The notes: a model not told the origin generated them from the sequence alone. Shown: positions 9,662 to 18,916, counted from the stretch's first letter. The stretch: DNA of 64,000 bases from Streptomyces sp. MBT53 (GCF_016654115.1 NZ_JAEQAZ010000009.1:81823-145822); one strand, 5' to 3'. Made by a program: numbers and translations.

Positions 9662-11347
9662 TCATTTCTTCAGCCAGCCGACCTTCGTGTAGTCGACGTC
9701 CGCGAGGCCGCTCGCGCCGTAGTTGGCGAGGTTCGAGCGGACCGCGAGGACTTGGGGGCGCTGGTAGACGGGGATGGAGTGGCCCAGTGCCCAGATCTTG
9801 GCGTCGGCCTCGTTGTAGAGCTTGTTCGCCTCGGTGGTGTCCGTGGTCTCGGTGGCCTTCTTCAGCAGGGCGTCGACCTCGGGGGACCCGACCGAACCGT
9901 AGTTCTGGTAGAGGTTCTTGCCGGACGGCTCGCGGTAGATCGGGTACGCCTGGGAGCGGAAGATCTGGTCGACCCAACGGAAACTCGTCAGATCGAAGTT
10001 GCCGATCGTGACGTACTTGGAGAAGTAGTCGTTCGACGGCACCTTCACGATGTTCAGCTTGATGCCGACCTGCGCCAACTGTGCCTGGACCAGCTCTGAT
10101 TGGTCCACCTGTGCGGAGGTGGAGCCCGCGCTCAGCGTGTAGCCGAGCGTGAGCTGCTTGCCGTCCTTGACCCGCTTGCCGCCCCGGAGCTTCCAGCCCG
10201 CCGCGTCCAGCAGCTCGCCCGCCTTCTTCAGGTCGTACGTGCCGTACGTGCCGGAGTTGTCCTGGTAGCCGGCCTGGTTGGGCATGAAGAAGTGGCTGCC
10301 GTACGGCTTGAGTTGGACAGGGAGATCCTTGCCGAAGGCGGCGGCGATGGACTTGCGGTCGATGGCGTGCTGGAGGGCCTGACGGACACGCACGTCCTTC
10401 AGCGGGCCGCGCGCGCCGTTGAACTCGATGTGCACCTCGTCCCAGCGGGCGCCGACCCGGATGTCGGTGCCCGCCGCCTTGTACAGCCGCTTGTAGTCCT
10501 CGGGCAGGAGCGCGGCGGCGTAGTCGATCTCCTTGTTGAGGTAGGCGTCCGTCCAGGCGGTGTAGTCGAGGGCGCGGAAGACGATCGAGTCCAACTTGGG
10601 CTTCGTTCCCCACCAGTTGGGGTCAGGTACCGCCGTGATGGTCTGGGCCGTCCTGTCGTACGAGGAGATCTTGAAGGCGTTCCCGGTGATCGGGATCTGC
10701 TGCGTCCAGCCCTTGTTGAACTTGTCCGGGGTGTCGATCCCGGCGGCCGGCAGCAGCGGGTTGAAGAGGTGCTTCCAGTCGGCGTACGGCGTGGTGAAGG
10801 TGACCTTGACCTGGTGCGCGTCGGCGCCCTGTTCGACCTTGCCGATCTGTTCGTAGCCGGAGGTGTCGGCGGCCTCGTACGCCTTGTCCGTGCCGTTGTT
10901 CGCCCGCCACAGGGCCGCGAAGTCCCGCCAGTCGACGGCCTTTCCGTCGGACCACTTCGCCTTGGGGTTGAGCTTGTAGACGACCGTCTGCGGGCTGGTG
11001 GAGGTCACCGAGACGGAGAGCAGGAAGTCGGTGTCGGGGTGGGACTCGCCCTGGGCGTCCGCCCAGAACAGCCTGGGCTCCACGAGCGCGTTGATGTCCT
11101 GCGCGTCGCCCTGGTTGCCGTTGGCGGTGTAGCGGTTGTAGTCCGCGATCCACTGCGAGATCGCCAGCTTGAGGGTGCCGCCCTGCTGGATGTCGTTCAG
11201 CGACCGGGCGTTGATGGCCTGGCTGCCGGCCGGGGCCGCGCTTCGCTGCGCGACGGGTCTGCCGTCGTCGGAGGAGCCGCAGCCGGTCACCAGCAACGCG
11301 GTCGCCGCGGTGGCGGCGACCCATGCAGCGGTGGAGGTCTGTCGCAT
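9662..11347 (-). CDS. ABC transporter substrate-binding lipoprotein A (family 5, peptide/nickel type)
   Basis: 561-residue extracytoplasmic solute receptor. The signal peptide ends in the lipobox LVTGC with lipidated Cys23, followed by a Ser/Asp linker. The mature part has the family 5 layout (AKWSDGKAVDWRDFAALW, YGSHFFMPNQ, late PVYQRPQVLAVR). ATG 11347 follows GAAGGAC. Unlike the other three transporters here, its gene is divergent from the permeases it presumably serves (11530 onward). Ligand unknown; family members bind peptides, metals, opines or organosulfur compounds. Confidence 0.9.
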   Translation of the reverse strand: MRQTSTAAWVAATAATALLVTGCGSSDDGRPVAQRSAAPAGSQAINARSLNDIQQGGTLKLAISQWIADYNRYTANGNQGDAQDINALVEPRLFWADAQGESHPDTDFLLSVSVTSTSPQTVVYKLNPKAKWSDGKAVDWRDFAALWRANNGTDKAYEAADTSGYEQIGKVEQGADAHQVKVTFTTPYADWKHLFNPLLPAAGIDTPDKFNKGWTQQIPITGNAFKISSYDRTAQTITAVPDPNWWGTKPKLDSIVFRALDYTAWTDAYLNKEIDYAAALLPEDYKRLYKAAGTDIRVGARWDEVHIEFNGARGPLKDVRVRQALQHAIDRKSIAAAFGKDLPVQLKPYGSHFFMPNQAGYQDNSGTYGTYDLKKAGELLDAAGWKLRGGKRVKDGKQLTLGYTLSAGSTSAQVDQSELVQAQLAQVGIKLNIVKVPSNDYFSKYVTIGNFDLTSFRWVDQIFRSQAYPIYREPSGKNLYQNYGSVGSPEVDALLKKATETTDTTEANKLYNEADAKIWALGHSIPVYQRPQVLAVRSNLANYGASGLADVDYTKVGWLKK

Positions 11348-11529
11348 GTCGGTGTCCTTCGTGAGGCCGGTGGTCGTCAGTGGGGGGCGCCGGAACTCGG
11401 GGTGGGCGCGCCGGACTTCAGGTGGATGCACCGAACGTAGAACGGCCTACGACCCCCGGGGGAGACCCCCTGGACACCTGACATGTTCTCTTCATAAAGT
11501 GGCAACAAGACGCGCGGACCATTTCTACT
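11348..11529. promoter_or_regulatory. Divergent control region of transporter A
   Basis: 182 bases between the SBP gene and the permease operon. On the minus strand TTGCCA and TCAGGT are 18 bases apart and could be a promoter for the SBP gene. TGGACACCT at 11471-11479 matches the motif found upstream of the cupin gene and, in part, the palindrome of cluster E. The short CGTAG/CTACG inverted repeat may form a hairpin. No convincing ribosome-binding site precedes the plus-strand GTG at 11530. Confidence 0.45.
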
Positions 11530-12516
11530 GTGCCTGCCTACCTGGCCAAACGACTCGGCTACTACGCCCTGTTGCTCCTGGCCGCAGTCTGCCTCTCCTA
11601 CCTGCTGGCCTCGCTCGCGCTCCACCCGCGCGAGTACTACGCCGGCCGGCAGCCGCCCATCCCCGCGGCCTCGGTGAACCACCATCTCGACGAGATCGGC
11701 GTCAACGACCGCACCCCGCTGCCGAGTCGCTTCCTGCGCTGGCTCGGGCACGCGGTGCGCGGCGACCTCGGCGAGACCATCGACGGCACCTCCGTCGACG
11801 CCGAGTTCGGTCGCCGACTCGGCGTCAGCCTGCGGCTGTTGCTCGCCGGGACCGTGTTCGGGACCGTAGTGGGAGTGCTCGTCGGAGCCTGGACGGCCGT
11901 ACGGCAGTACCGGTTCAGCGACCGGGCCGTCACCCTCGCCTCCTTCGCGCTTCTCTCAACTCCCGTGTTCCTGCTGGCGATTCTCCTCAAGACCGGCGCG
12001 ATCTGGTTCAACCAGAGCACCGGCACGGACCTGATCCAGTTCACCGGAGAGAAGAGCCCCGGCGTGACCGGCGGCCTCTGGACCGTCCTCAAGGACCGGA
12101 GCGTGCACCTGCTCCTGCCCACCCTCTCCGTCGCCCTCTTCGCCGTCGCGAGCTACAGCCGCTACCAGCGCAACACCATGCTCGACGTCCTCGGCTCCGA
12201 CTATCTGCGCACCGCACGGGCCAAGGGCCTCGCCCGCCGCACGGTCTTCCTCAAACACGGACTCCGGACGGCCCTCATCCCCATGTCGACCTACTTCTCC
12301 TACGGCTTCCTCGCGCTGTTCACCGGCGCCATCTTCACGGAGACGATCTTCGGCTGGCACGGCATGGGGGAGTGGTTCATCGCGTCGATCGGCAAGAACG
12401 ACGTGAACTCGGTGGTCGCCGTGAACCTCTTCGCCGCCGTCACCGTGCTGCTCTCCGGCTTCCTCGCCGACCTCCTGCACGCCGCCCTCGACCCACGCAT
12501 CCGGCAGGCATCATGA
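11530..12516 (+). CDS. ABC transporter permease A1 (DppB type)
   Basis: 328-residue inner-membrane permease with about six membrane segments and the cytoplasmic EAA loop (DYLRTARAKGLARRTVFLKH), which contacts the ATPase. The first membrane helix begins at residue 8 (LGYYALLLLAAVCLSYLL). GTG start without a visible Shine-Dalgarno site, so the mRNA may be leaderless. Its stop overlaps the start of the next permease (ATGA). It heads the plus-strand half of cluster A: two permeases, fused ATPase, then an LLM monooxygenase. Confidence 0.88.
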   Translation: MPAYLAKRLGYYALLLLAAVCLSYLLASLALHPREYYAGRQPPIPAASVNHHLDEIGVNDRTPLPSRFLRWLGHAVRGDLGETIDGTSVDAEFGRRLGVSLRLLLAGTVFGTVVGVLVGAWTAVRQYRFSDRAVTLASFALLSTPVFLLAILLKTGAIWFNQSTGTDLIQFTGEKSPGVTGGLWTVLKDRSVHLLLPTLSVALFAVASYSRYQRNTMLDVLGSDYLRTARAKGLARRTVFLKHGLRTALIPMSTYFSYGFLALFTGAIFTETIFGWHGMGEWFIASIGKNDVNSVVAVNLFAAVTVLLSGFLADLLHAALDPRIRQAS

Positions 12517-13412
12517 CCACGACCGTCATCGCCGAAGAGGCACCCGTCGCCGCCCCGCCCGCCGGTCGCGCCACCGTCGTCCTGCGCCGCTTCCTGCGCA
12601 ACCGCGCCGCCCTCGCCGGAGCCGTCGTCCTGGTGCTGCTGTTCCTGCTGGCCTTCGTCGGGCCGTACACCACCAAGTGGTCCTACAGCCACATCGACTA
12701 CACCGCGCTGCGGGCCGCACCCGGCGGCGACCACTGGTGGGGCACCAACCGCATCGGCCAGGACGTGTTCGCGCAGACCGTGCGCGGCCTGCAGAAGTCC
12801 CTCGTCATCGGACTGCTCGTCGCCGTGCTGTCCACCGGGCTCGCCTCGCTCGTCGGCGCCTGCGCCGGATACTTCGGCGGCTGGACCGACCGGCTGCTCA
12901 TGTTCTTCGTGGACCTGCTGCTGGTCTTCCCCTCCTTCCTGATCATCGCGATCGTCTCGCCCCGGCTGAGCTCCCGAGGCTGGTTCGCCCTGGTCGGGCT
13001 GCTCGGGCTCTTCGCCTGGATGATCACCGCCCGGGTGGTCCGGTCCATGACGCTCTCCCTCAAGGAGCGCGAATTCGTGCGCGCCGCGCGGTACATGGGC
13101 GTCGGACCGTTCCGGATCATCTGGCGGCACGTGCTGCCCAACGTGGCCTCCTTCCTCATCATCGACGCCACCATCCAGGTCGGCGGCGCGGTGATGAGCG
13201 AAACGGCGCTGTCGTACTTCGGCTTCGGCGTCCAGCCGCCCGACGTCTCGCTCGGCACGCTGATCGCCGACGGGACGAGCGCCGCGGTCACCTACCCCTG
13301 GATGTTCTTCTTCGCGGCCGGACTCCTGGTCGTCTTCGTACTGGCGGTCAACCTGGTGGGCGACGGACTGAGAGACGCGCTGGACCCCACCTCGAAAGGC
13401 GCCTCCCGATGA
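12513..13412 (+). CDS. ABC transporter permease A2 (DppC type)
   Basis: 299-residue permease partner. It has an N-terminal cytoplasmic stretch, a first helix near residues 32-50, the DppC-type region HWWGTNRIGQDVFAQTVRG and the EAA loop REFVRAARYMGVGPFRIIW. Starts at ATG 12513 inside the stop of permease A1, and its own stop overlaps the ATPase start, so the three genes are translationally coupled. Confidence 0.9.
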   Translation: MTTTVIAEEAPVAAPPAGRATVVLRRFLRNRAALAGAVVLVLLFLLAFVGPYTTKWSYSHIDYTALRAAPGGDHWWGTNRIGQDVFAQTVRGLQKSLVIGLLVAVLSTGLASLVGACAGYFGGWTDRLLMFFVDLLLVFPSFLIIAIVSPRLSSRGWFALVGLLGLFAWMITARVVRSMTLSLKEREFVRAARYMGVGPFRIIWRHVLPNVASFLIIDATIQVGGAVMSETALSYFGFGVQPPDVSLGTLIADGTSAAVTYPWMFFFAAGLLVVFVLAVNLVGDGLRDALDPTSKGASR

Positions 13413-15208
13413 GCCCGATCCTCCAAGTGACCGACCTGGACGTCGACTTCGACGGACGGCCCGCCGTACGCGGGGTCGGTCTCACCCTCGAACGCGGTGA
13501 AGTCCTCGGCCTCGTCGGCGAGTCGGGCTCCGGCAAGTCCGCGACCGCGCTCGCCGTCCTCGGCCTGCTCCCGGGCAACGCGGAAGTACGCGGGTCCGTA
13601 CGGCTCGACGGGCAGGAACTCGTCGGCGCCTCGGAACGGCAACTCACCCGGATTCGCGGCAGCCGCGTCTCCATGGTGTTCCAGGACCCGCTGTCCGCGT
13701 TCACGCCCGTCTACCGGATCGGCGACCAGATCGCCGAGGCCGTACGAGCCCACCAGGACGTCTCCCGCGACCATGCACGGCAGCGGGCGGTCGAACTCCT
13801 CAACCTCGTCGGCATCCCCGAACCCGCCCTGCGCGCAAGGGCGTTCCCGCACGAGTTCTCCGGCGGCATGCGCCAGCGCGCGATGATCGCCATGGCGATG
13901 GCCAACGACCCCGACATCATCCTCGCCGACGAACCGACCACCGCCCTCGACGTCACCATCCAGGCACAGGTGCTCGACGTCCTGCGCACCGCACAGCGCG
14001 AGACCGGCGCCGCGCTGCTCCTGGTCAGCCACGACCTCGGTGTCATCGCCGGGACGGCCGACCGGGTCGCCGTGATGCACGAGGGACGGGTCGTGGAATC
14101 GGGCACGGCCGACGATGTCTTCGAGCGCCCGCAGGAGCCGTACACCAAGCGGCTGTTGGCCGCCGTCCCCCGGATGGACACCCCGCGCGCAATCCAACCA
14201 CCCACCGGCGAAACGGTGTTGAAGGTACGCGGTCTCACCAGAACCTTCCCGCTCCTCAAAGGGGCCGCCTTCAAACGCCGGATCGGCTCCGTGTACGCCG
14301 TCGACGGCGTCGACCTCGACATCCGGCGCGGCGAGACACTCGCCCTCGTCGGCGAATCGGGCTCCGGGAAGTCGACGACGCTCTTCGAACTGCTCGAACT
14401 GGCCCCGCCGGAAGGCGGATCGATCGAACTGTTCGGCAACGACCTCTCCGGGCTCGGGAAGTCGCAGGCGAAGGCCCTGCGCCGCCGCGTCCAGATCGTC
14501 TTCCAGGACCCGATGGCCTCCCTCGACCCGCGCATGCCCGTCGGGGACATCGTCGCCGAACCGCTGCGCACCCAGGGCGCGGACCGGGCGACGATCGGCC
14601 GGCGCGTGCCCGAACTCCTCACCCAGGTCGGCCTGGACCCGGCCCACGCGGAGCGCTACCCGCACGAGTTCTCCGGCGGCCAGCGGCAACGCGTCGGCAT
14701 CGCCCGCGCGCTCTCCGTCGAACCCGAACTGCTCGTCCTGGACGAACCGGTCTCGGCACTCGACGTCTCCGTCCAGGCCGGGGTGCTCAGCCTGCTGCAA
14801 CGCCTCAAGGAGGAACTGGGCCTCGCCTATCTCTTCGTCTCCCACGACCTGTCCGTGGTGCGGAACATCGCCGACCGCGTGAGCGTCGTCTACCTCGGAC
14901 GCACGGTCGAGGCGGGTCCCGTGGACGAGGTGTTCGAGCGCCCCCGGCACCCCTACACCCAGGCCCTCCTCTCCGCCGTACCCCTGCCGGACCCGGCCCG
15001 CGAGCGGGAACGGCAGCGGACGCGCATCCTGCTCGCCGGCGACCCACCGAGCCCGACACGACGCTACGACGGCTGCCGGTTCCGGGCCCGCTGCCCGCTC
15101 CATCCGCAGCTGGCGGAGCCGGAGCGGAAACGGTGCGGCCAGGAGGTGCCGGTGTTCGGCGGGGACGGGGCGGCCTGCCACTTTCCGCGGGTGCGGGAGG
15201 TCGTCTGA
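13409..15208 (+). CDS. Fused dual-domain ABC transporter ATPase A (DppD-DppF fusion)
   Basis: 599 residues carrying two complete ATPase domains in one chain. Walker A GESGSGKS is at residues 37-44 and again at 315-322. Each half has its own Q-loop, ABC signature (FSGGMRQRAMIAMA in the first, FSGGQRQRVGIARA in the second), Walker B and switch His. An oligopeptide-ATPase C-terminal extension with CRFRARCPL ends the second half. Most family 5 importers encode the two ATPases separately. It energises permeases A1/A2 and is coupled to A2 by an ATGA overlap. Confidence 0.92.
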   Translation: MSPILQVTDLDVDFDGRPAVRGVGLTLERGEVLGLVGESGSGKSATALAVLGLLPGNAEVRGSVRLDGQELVGASERQLTRIRGSRVSMVFQDPLSAFTPVYRIGDQIAEAVRAHQDVSRDHARQRAVELLNLVGIPEPALRARAFPHEFSGGMRQRAMIAMAMANDPDIILADEPTTALDVTIQAQVLDVLRTAQRETGAALLLVSHDLGVIAGTADRVAVMHEGRVVESGTADDVFERPQEPYTKRLLAAVPRMDTPRAIQPPTGETVLKVRGLTRTFPLLKGAAFKRRIGSVYAVDGVDLDIRRGETLALVGESGSGKSTTLFELLELAPPEGGSIELFGNDLSGLGKSQAKALRRRVQIVFQDPMASLDPRMPVGDIVAEPLRTQGADRATIGRRVPELLTQVGLDPAHAERYPHEFSGGQRQRVGIARALSVEPELLVLDEPVSALDVSVQAGVLSLLQRLKEELGLAYLFVSHDLSVVRNIADRVSVVYLGRTVEAGPVDEVFERPRHPYTQALLSAVPLPDPARERERQRTRILLAGDPPSPTRRYDGCRFRARCPLHPQLAEPERKRCGQEVPVFGGDGAACHFPRVREVV

Positions 15209-15280
15209 TCCAGGCTGGGTTTCGCTTTCCGCCCGAACATCCCTCGCACCGCCGTCGGTCACACCGCGATCGGAGTCACG

Positions 15281-16345
15281 ATGAGCCCGGAATTCCTCTG
15301 GTACATCCCCAACACCGTCGAACCGGGCCACCGTGGCGACGACACGACGGACGGCTGGGGCTCCATCGAGTACTCCACCGACCTCGCCCGCACCGCCGAA
15401 CGCCACGGCTGGGGTGGCGCCCTCCTGGGCACCGGGTGGGGACGCCCGGACACCTTCACCGTCGCGACCGCGCTGGCCGCACGGACCACCACGTTCAAGC
15501 CCCTGATCGCGATCCGTCCCGGCTACTGGCAGCCCGCCCAATTCGCCGCCGCGGCAGCCACGTTGGACCAGCTCAGCCGCGGCCGGGTCCTGGTCAACAT
15601 CGTCAGCGGCCTCGACAACCTGGCCGCCTACGGCGACACCCGCAGCGATCCGGCCCAACGGTACGCGCGCACCCAGGAGTTCCTGCATCTCGTACGACGG
15701 CTGTGGACCGAGGGGGACGTGTCGTTCGACGGCGATCACTTCCAAGTGAGCGGCTCCACGATCGGGCCCCGCCCCTGGAAGACGGCCGGCAGAGCGCATC
15801 CCACGCTGTACTTCGGCGGCGCGTCCGAGGCCGCCGAGCGGGTGTCGGCGGCCGAGGCGGACGTACAGCTCTTCTGGGGCGAACCGCTCGCCGGACTCGC
15901 CGAACGCATCGACAGGCTAAGGCAGTTGAGCGATCAGATCGGCCGTCGGCACCGGCCGCTGGAGTTCGGCCTGCGGATCACCACCGTGGTGCGCGACACC
16001 ACGGAGGAGGCGTGGCGGGCGGCCGAGGGGAGGGTCGCGCGCATGGCGGCCGGTTCGGCCGACGAGCTGACCTGGACGGGGAACCGGAAGACGGCCGTCG
16101 GACAGCAACGGCTCTACGACCTCGCCGCCCGGGGCGAAGTGCTCGACACCTGCCTGTACACCACGCCGGGCAGGTTCGGCGGCGGGGGAGCGGCGACGAC
16201 CTGGCTGGTCGGTTCCGCCGCCGACGTGGCCACGGCGCTGGACGACTACCGCAAGCTCGGCATCACACACTTCGTCCTCTCCGACACGCCCTACAAGCAG
16301 GAGATCGTCCGCATCGGAGACCAACTCCTGTCCCGGATACGGTGA
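15281..16345 (+). CDS. LLM-class flavin-dependent monooxygenase, SsuD-like
   Basis: 354-residue TIM-barrel oxidoreductase of the bacterial luciferase superfamily, group of alkanesulfonate monooxygenases (SsuD), which use FMNH2 and O2 to cleave C-S bonds and release sulfite. Family blocks include RHGWGGALLGTGWGRPD, LIAIRPGYWQPAQFA, GRVLVNIVSG and a late phosphate-binding segment around TLYFGGASEAAE. 72 bases follow the ATPase gene and the strand is the same, so it is probably part of the transporter A operon. FMNH2 must come from a separate reductase; an SsuE-type enzyme is encoded at 38520. Confidence 0.85.
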   Translation: MSPEFLWYIPNTVEPGHRGDDTTDGWGSIEYSTDLARTAERHGWGGALLGTGWGRPDTFTVATALAARTTTFKPLIAIRPGYWQPAQFAAAAATLDQLSRGRVLVNIVSGLDNLAAYGDTRSDPAQRYARTQEFLHLVRRLWTEGDVSFDGDHFQVSGSTIGPRPWKTAGRAHPTLYFGGASEAAERVSAAEADVQLFWGEPLAGLAERIDRLRQLSDQIGRRHRPLEFGLRITTVVRDTTEEAWRAAEGRVARMAAGSADELTWTGNRKTAVGQQRLYDLAARGEVLDTCLYTTPGRFGGGGAATTWLVGSAADVATALDDYRKLGITHFVLSDTPYKQEIVRIGDQLLSRIR

Positions 16346-16357
16346 TTGGGGGTGCTG

Positions 16358-16906
16358 GTGACCACCGCACTCATTGTCATCGGCGGACTGCCCGGTACCG
16401 GGAAGACCACGCTGTCCCGACTCCTGGCAGCACGCATCGGGGCGGTGCACCTGCGTGTCGACACCATCGAGCAGGCGCTCGTCCGCTCCGGCCTGGCACA
16501 GCACCCCGTCGGACCGGCAGGCTACGTCGTCGGGTATGCCCTGGCCGAGGAACACCTTCGGCAGGGGCTCACCGTGATCGCGGAGTCGGTCAATCCGCTG
16601 GCCGTCACCCGGGACAGCTGGCGCGACGCGGGGGCCGGGGCGGGCGTTCCGGTCGTAGAGGTGGAAGTGATCTGCTCGGATCCGGCCGAGCACCGACACC
16701 GCGTGACCTCGCGCTCGGTCGACATTCCCGGTCTGCCGCTTCCGGACTGGCAGCAGGTCCGGCGACGCGACCACGAACCGTGGAACCGTGAGCACATCAC
16801 CCTCGACACGGCCGGAGAAGGACCACAGGATTCGCTCAACTCGCTTCTCCACCAGCTCGATCGACTCCGACTCCTCGCTCCGGCGCGTCCCCCCGAGGCG
16901 TCTTGA
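16358..16906 (+). CDS. P-loop AAA-type kinase/ATP-binding protein
   Basis: About 182 residues with a Walker A motif at the extreme N-terminus (VIGGLPGTGKTTLSRLL), a VDTIEQ segment near residue 33 and a mid-protein ESVNPL region, as in small P-loop phosphotransferases. Substrate unknown. TTG 16346, GTG 16352 and GTG 16358 are all possible starts; 16358 is preferred because it gives the usual short N-terminus and has a G-rich site before it. It sits 12 bases after the LLM gene. The stop codon overlaps the -35 box of the downstream riboswitch promoter. Confidence 0.75.
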   Translation: MTTALIVIGGLPGTGKTTLSRLLAARIGAVHLRVDTIEQALVRSGLAQHPVGPAGYVVGYALAEEHLRQGLTVIAESVNPLAVTRDSWRDAGAGAGVPVVEVEVICSDPAEHRHRVTSRSVDIPGLPLPDWQQVRRRDHEPWNREHITLDTAGEGPQDSLNSLLHQLDRLRLLAPARPPEAS

Positions 16907-16932
16907 CGCCGAGAGAGCAGTCGATCTACGGT
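16903..16932 (+). promoter_or_regulatory. Promoter of the riboswitch/leader/transporter B transcript
   Basis: TTGACG at 16903-16908 and TACGGT at 16927-16932 are separated by 18 bases, a good vegetative-sigma match. The expected transcript start near 16939 coincides with the first pairing strand of the riboswitch. The promoter of cluster C has the same architecture. Confidence 0.65.
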
Positions 16933-16937
16933 GAGCG

Positions 16938-17019
16938 CGAGCTACGAGTTCCGGTGATCAAGCCCTGGCTGGCCGGACGGCAACCCTCGACGCAGTGGGG
17001 TGCCCCAGGTGACGGCTCG
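16938..17019 (+). ncRNA. SAM-IV-type S-adenosylmethionine riboswitch
   Basis: The RNA has the actinobacterial SAM-IV core in order: GATCAAGCCC, a stem-loop, GGCAACCCT, then GTGGGGTGCCCC and AGGTGAC. The outer stem pairs CGAGC (16938-16942) with GCTCG (17015-17019). Such aptamers bind S-adenosylmethionine and lower expression of methionine and sulfur genes. It is followed by an RRHVDL-type leader ORF and then the transporter B operon, so this operon appears to sense both SAM and a second signal. Recognised by eye. Confidence 0.8.
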
Positions 17020-17088
17020 GCGGATGTTTCTGTTCTGCAAGTGCGTTCCCACCGGCCTCAGTTGCCGGCGACACCCTAGGAGGACGAC

Positions 17089-17166
17089 GTGGCAACCGGC
17101 CTCGTGCTGTGCTCCCGGCGCCATGTGGATCTGCTGCTGGTCTCCAGCTGTCTCTGTCACAGCTGA
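17089..17166 (+). CDS. RRHVDL-type leader peptide upstream of transporter B
   Basis: 25-codon ORF, GTG start, with TAGGAGG 6 bases upstream. The peptide contains SRRHVDLLLVSSCLCHS at its C-terminus, matching the actinobacterial putative leader peptides found before sulfur and cysteine genes. Three Cys codons, two of them near the end, could couple ribosome progress to cysteine supply. It lies between the SAM-type riboswitch and the SBP gene, which starts 115 bases downstream after a C-rich stretch. Confidence 0.8.
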   Translation: MATGLVLCSRRHVDLLLVSSCLCHS

Positions 17167-17281
17167 CCCGTTCCTCGCGCGGCACGTTCACTCTCACCCT
17201 TCACGCGACAGCGTGCGCCCGGCATGTCCTGCCCGCCGCACCCCTTTCGCGCATCCACCCATGCGGAGACAGAGACCAGCC

Positions 17282-18916
17282 ATGGCACATTCCAGCACCG
17301 TCAGACCTCTTCGGCCCCTCGGCGCGATATCCCTCGGCGCGGCGTTCCTGGTCGCCCTCACCGGCTGCACCAGCAGCAAGACGTCCACCGGCTCCGACGG
17401 CCCGACGATCACCGTCGGTACCACCGACCAGGTGACCAGCCTCGACCCGGCGGGTGCCTGGGACGCGGGCTCCGGCACCATCGAGAGCGAGGTCTACGCG
17501 ACCCTCCTCAGCGTGAAGAACGGCGCCACGGAGGTCTCCCCGGATCTCGCCACCGGCATCAAGTTGACCGGGCCCAAGGAGTACACGGTGACTCTGCGGA
17601 AGGGCCTGAAGTTCGCGAACGGTCACCAACTCACGTCCTCCGACGTCAAGTTCAGCTTCGACCGGACCCTGAAGATCGCCGACGAGAACGGCCCCTCGTC
17701 CCTGCTCTACAACCTCGCCTCGGTCGCCGCCCCGGCACCGACCACGGTCGTCTTCACCCTCAAATCCGCCAACGACACCCTCTTCCCCCAGGTGTTGTCC
17801 ACCGCGGCCGGCTACATCGTCGACGAACAGACCTTCCCCGCGGACAAGATCCTCGACGACAAGGCCATCGTCGCGGCCAAGCCGTGGAACGGCCCGTACG
17901 GCGTCACGAGCTACGACAAGAACTCGCTGGTCTCCTTCACCCAAAACAGCGACTACGGCGGCCAGTTGGGCACCCCGAAGACCAAGAACATCCAGCTCAA
18001 GTACTACACCGACGCCAGCAACCTGAAGCTCGACGTCCAGCAGGGCACCGTCGACGCCGTCTACCGCACCCTCACCACCGCCGACCTCGACGACCTGGCC
18101 AAGAAGAAGGACATCAAGGTCCACACCGGTTCCGGCAACGGCATCCGCTACATCGTCTTCGACTTCGCCACGCAGCCCTACGGCACCAAGACCAAGGACG
18201 CCGACAAGGCCAAGGCGCTGGCCGTCCGCCAGGCCGTGGCCGACTCCGTCGACCGGACCCAGCTAGCCCAGCAGGTCTACAAGAACAGCTACCAGCCGCT
18301 GTACAGCTCGGTGCCCGACGGACTCACCGGCGCCAGCGACTCCTTCAAGTCCCTCTACGGCGACAAGAAGGGCGGCCCCGACAAGGCCGTTGCCGCCGCA
18401 CGGCTGAAGGCGGCGAAGGTCACCACGCCCGTCACCCTCAACCTCCAGTACAACAGCGACCATTACGGGTCGTCCTCGGCCGACGAGTACACGCTCGTCA
18501 AGACCCAGCTCGAAGCGACGGGGCTGTTCAAGGTGAACCTCCAGTCCACCGAGTGGACCCAGTACGGCAAGGACCGCATCAAGCACCTCTACCCGCTCTA
18601 CCAACTGGGCTGGTACGCCGACTACTTGGACGCCGACAACTACCTTTCGCCCTTCTACTCGGCCAACAGCTGGGTCGCCAACGGCTACGACGACCCCGCA
18701 GTGCGCTCGCTGATCCTGAAGGAGGAGACGGAGACCGACGCGGCCCAGCGCACCGAACTCCTCAAGGAGGCGCAGGACAAGGCCGCCGCGCAGGTGCCGC
18801 TGCTGCCGCTGCTCCAGGGTTCCACGGCGATCGTCACCCGTACCGACGTCAGTGGTGTGCCGGACGCGCTGACCAGCGCGTACACCTTCCGCTGGGCAGG
18901 ACTCTCGAAGAAGTGA
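17282..18916 (+). CDS. ABC transporter substrate-binding lipoprotein B (family 5)
   Basis: 544-residue receptor with lipobox VALTGC (Cys29) and a Ser/Thr-rich linker. The mature domain has the family 5 pattern (LRKGLKFANGHQLTSSDVKFSFDRTLK, split here as two adjoining blocks, plus YRTLTTADLDDLAKKKD and YSSVPDGLTGASD). It is the first structural gene after the SAM-type riboswitch and leader ORF, so ligand uptake is probably repressed when SAM or cysteine is plentiful. The dipeptidase at the end of the operon suggests a peptide ligand. Confidence 0.9.
   Translation: MAHSSTVRPLRPLGAISLGAAFLVALTGCTSSKTSTGSDGPTITVGTTDQVTSLDPAGAWDAGSGTIESEVYATLLSVKNGATEVSPDLATGIKLTGPKEYTVTLRKGLKFANGHQLTSSDVKFSFDRTLKIADENGPSSLLYNLASVAAPAPTTVVFTLKSANDTLFPQVLSTAAGYIVDEQTFPADKILDDKAIVAAKPWNGPYGVTSYDKNSLVSFTQNSDYGGQLGTPKTKNIQLKYYTDASNLKLDVQQGTVDAVYRTLTTADLDDLAKKKDIKVHTGSGNGIRYIVFDFATQPYGTKTKDADKAKALAVRQAVADSVDRTQLAQQVYKNSYQPLYSSVPDGLTGASDSFKSLYGDKKGGPDKAVAAARLKAAKVTTPVTLNLQYNSDHYGSSSADEYTLVKTQLEATGLFKVNLQSTEWTQYGKDRIKHLYPLYQLGWYADYLDADNYLSPFYSANSWVANGYDDPAVRSLILKEETETDAAQRTELLKEAQDKAAAQVPLLPLLQGSTAIVTRTDVSGVPDALTSAYTFRWAGLSKK

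Noticed and set aside
11377..11484. 35-codon minus-strand ORF containing YVRCIHLKS upstream of SBP A
   Set aside because: Faintly like the leader peptides, but it lacks the Asp-Leu core, the terminal Cys and a ribosome-binding site.
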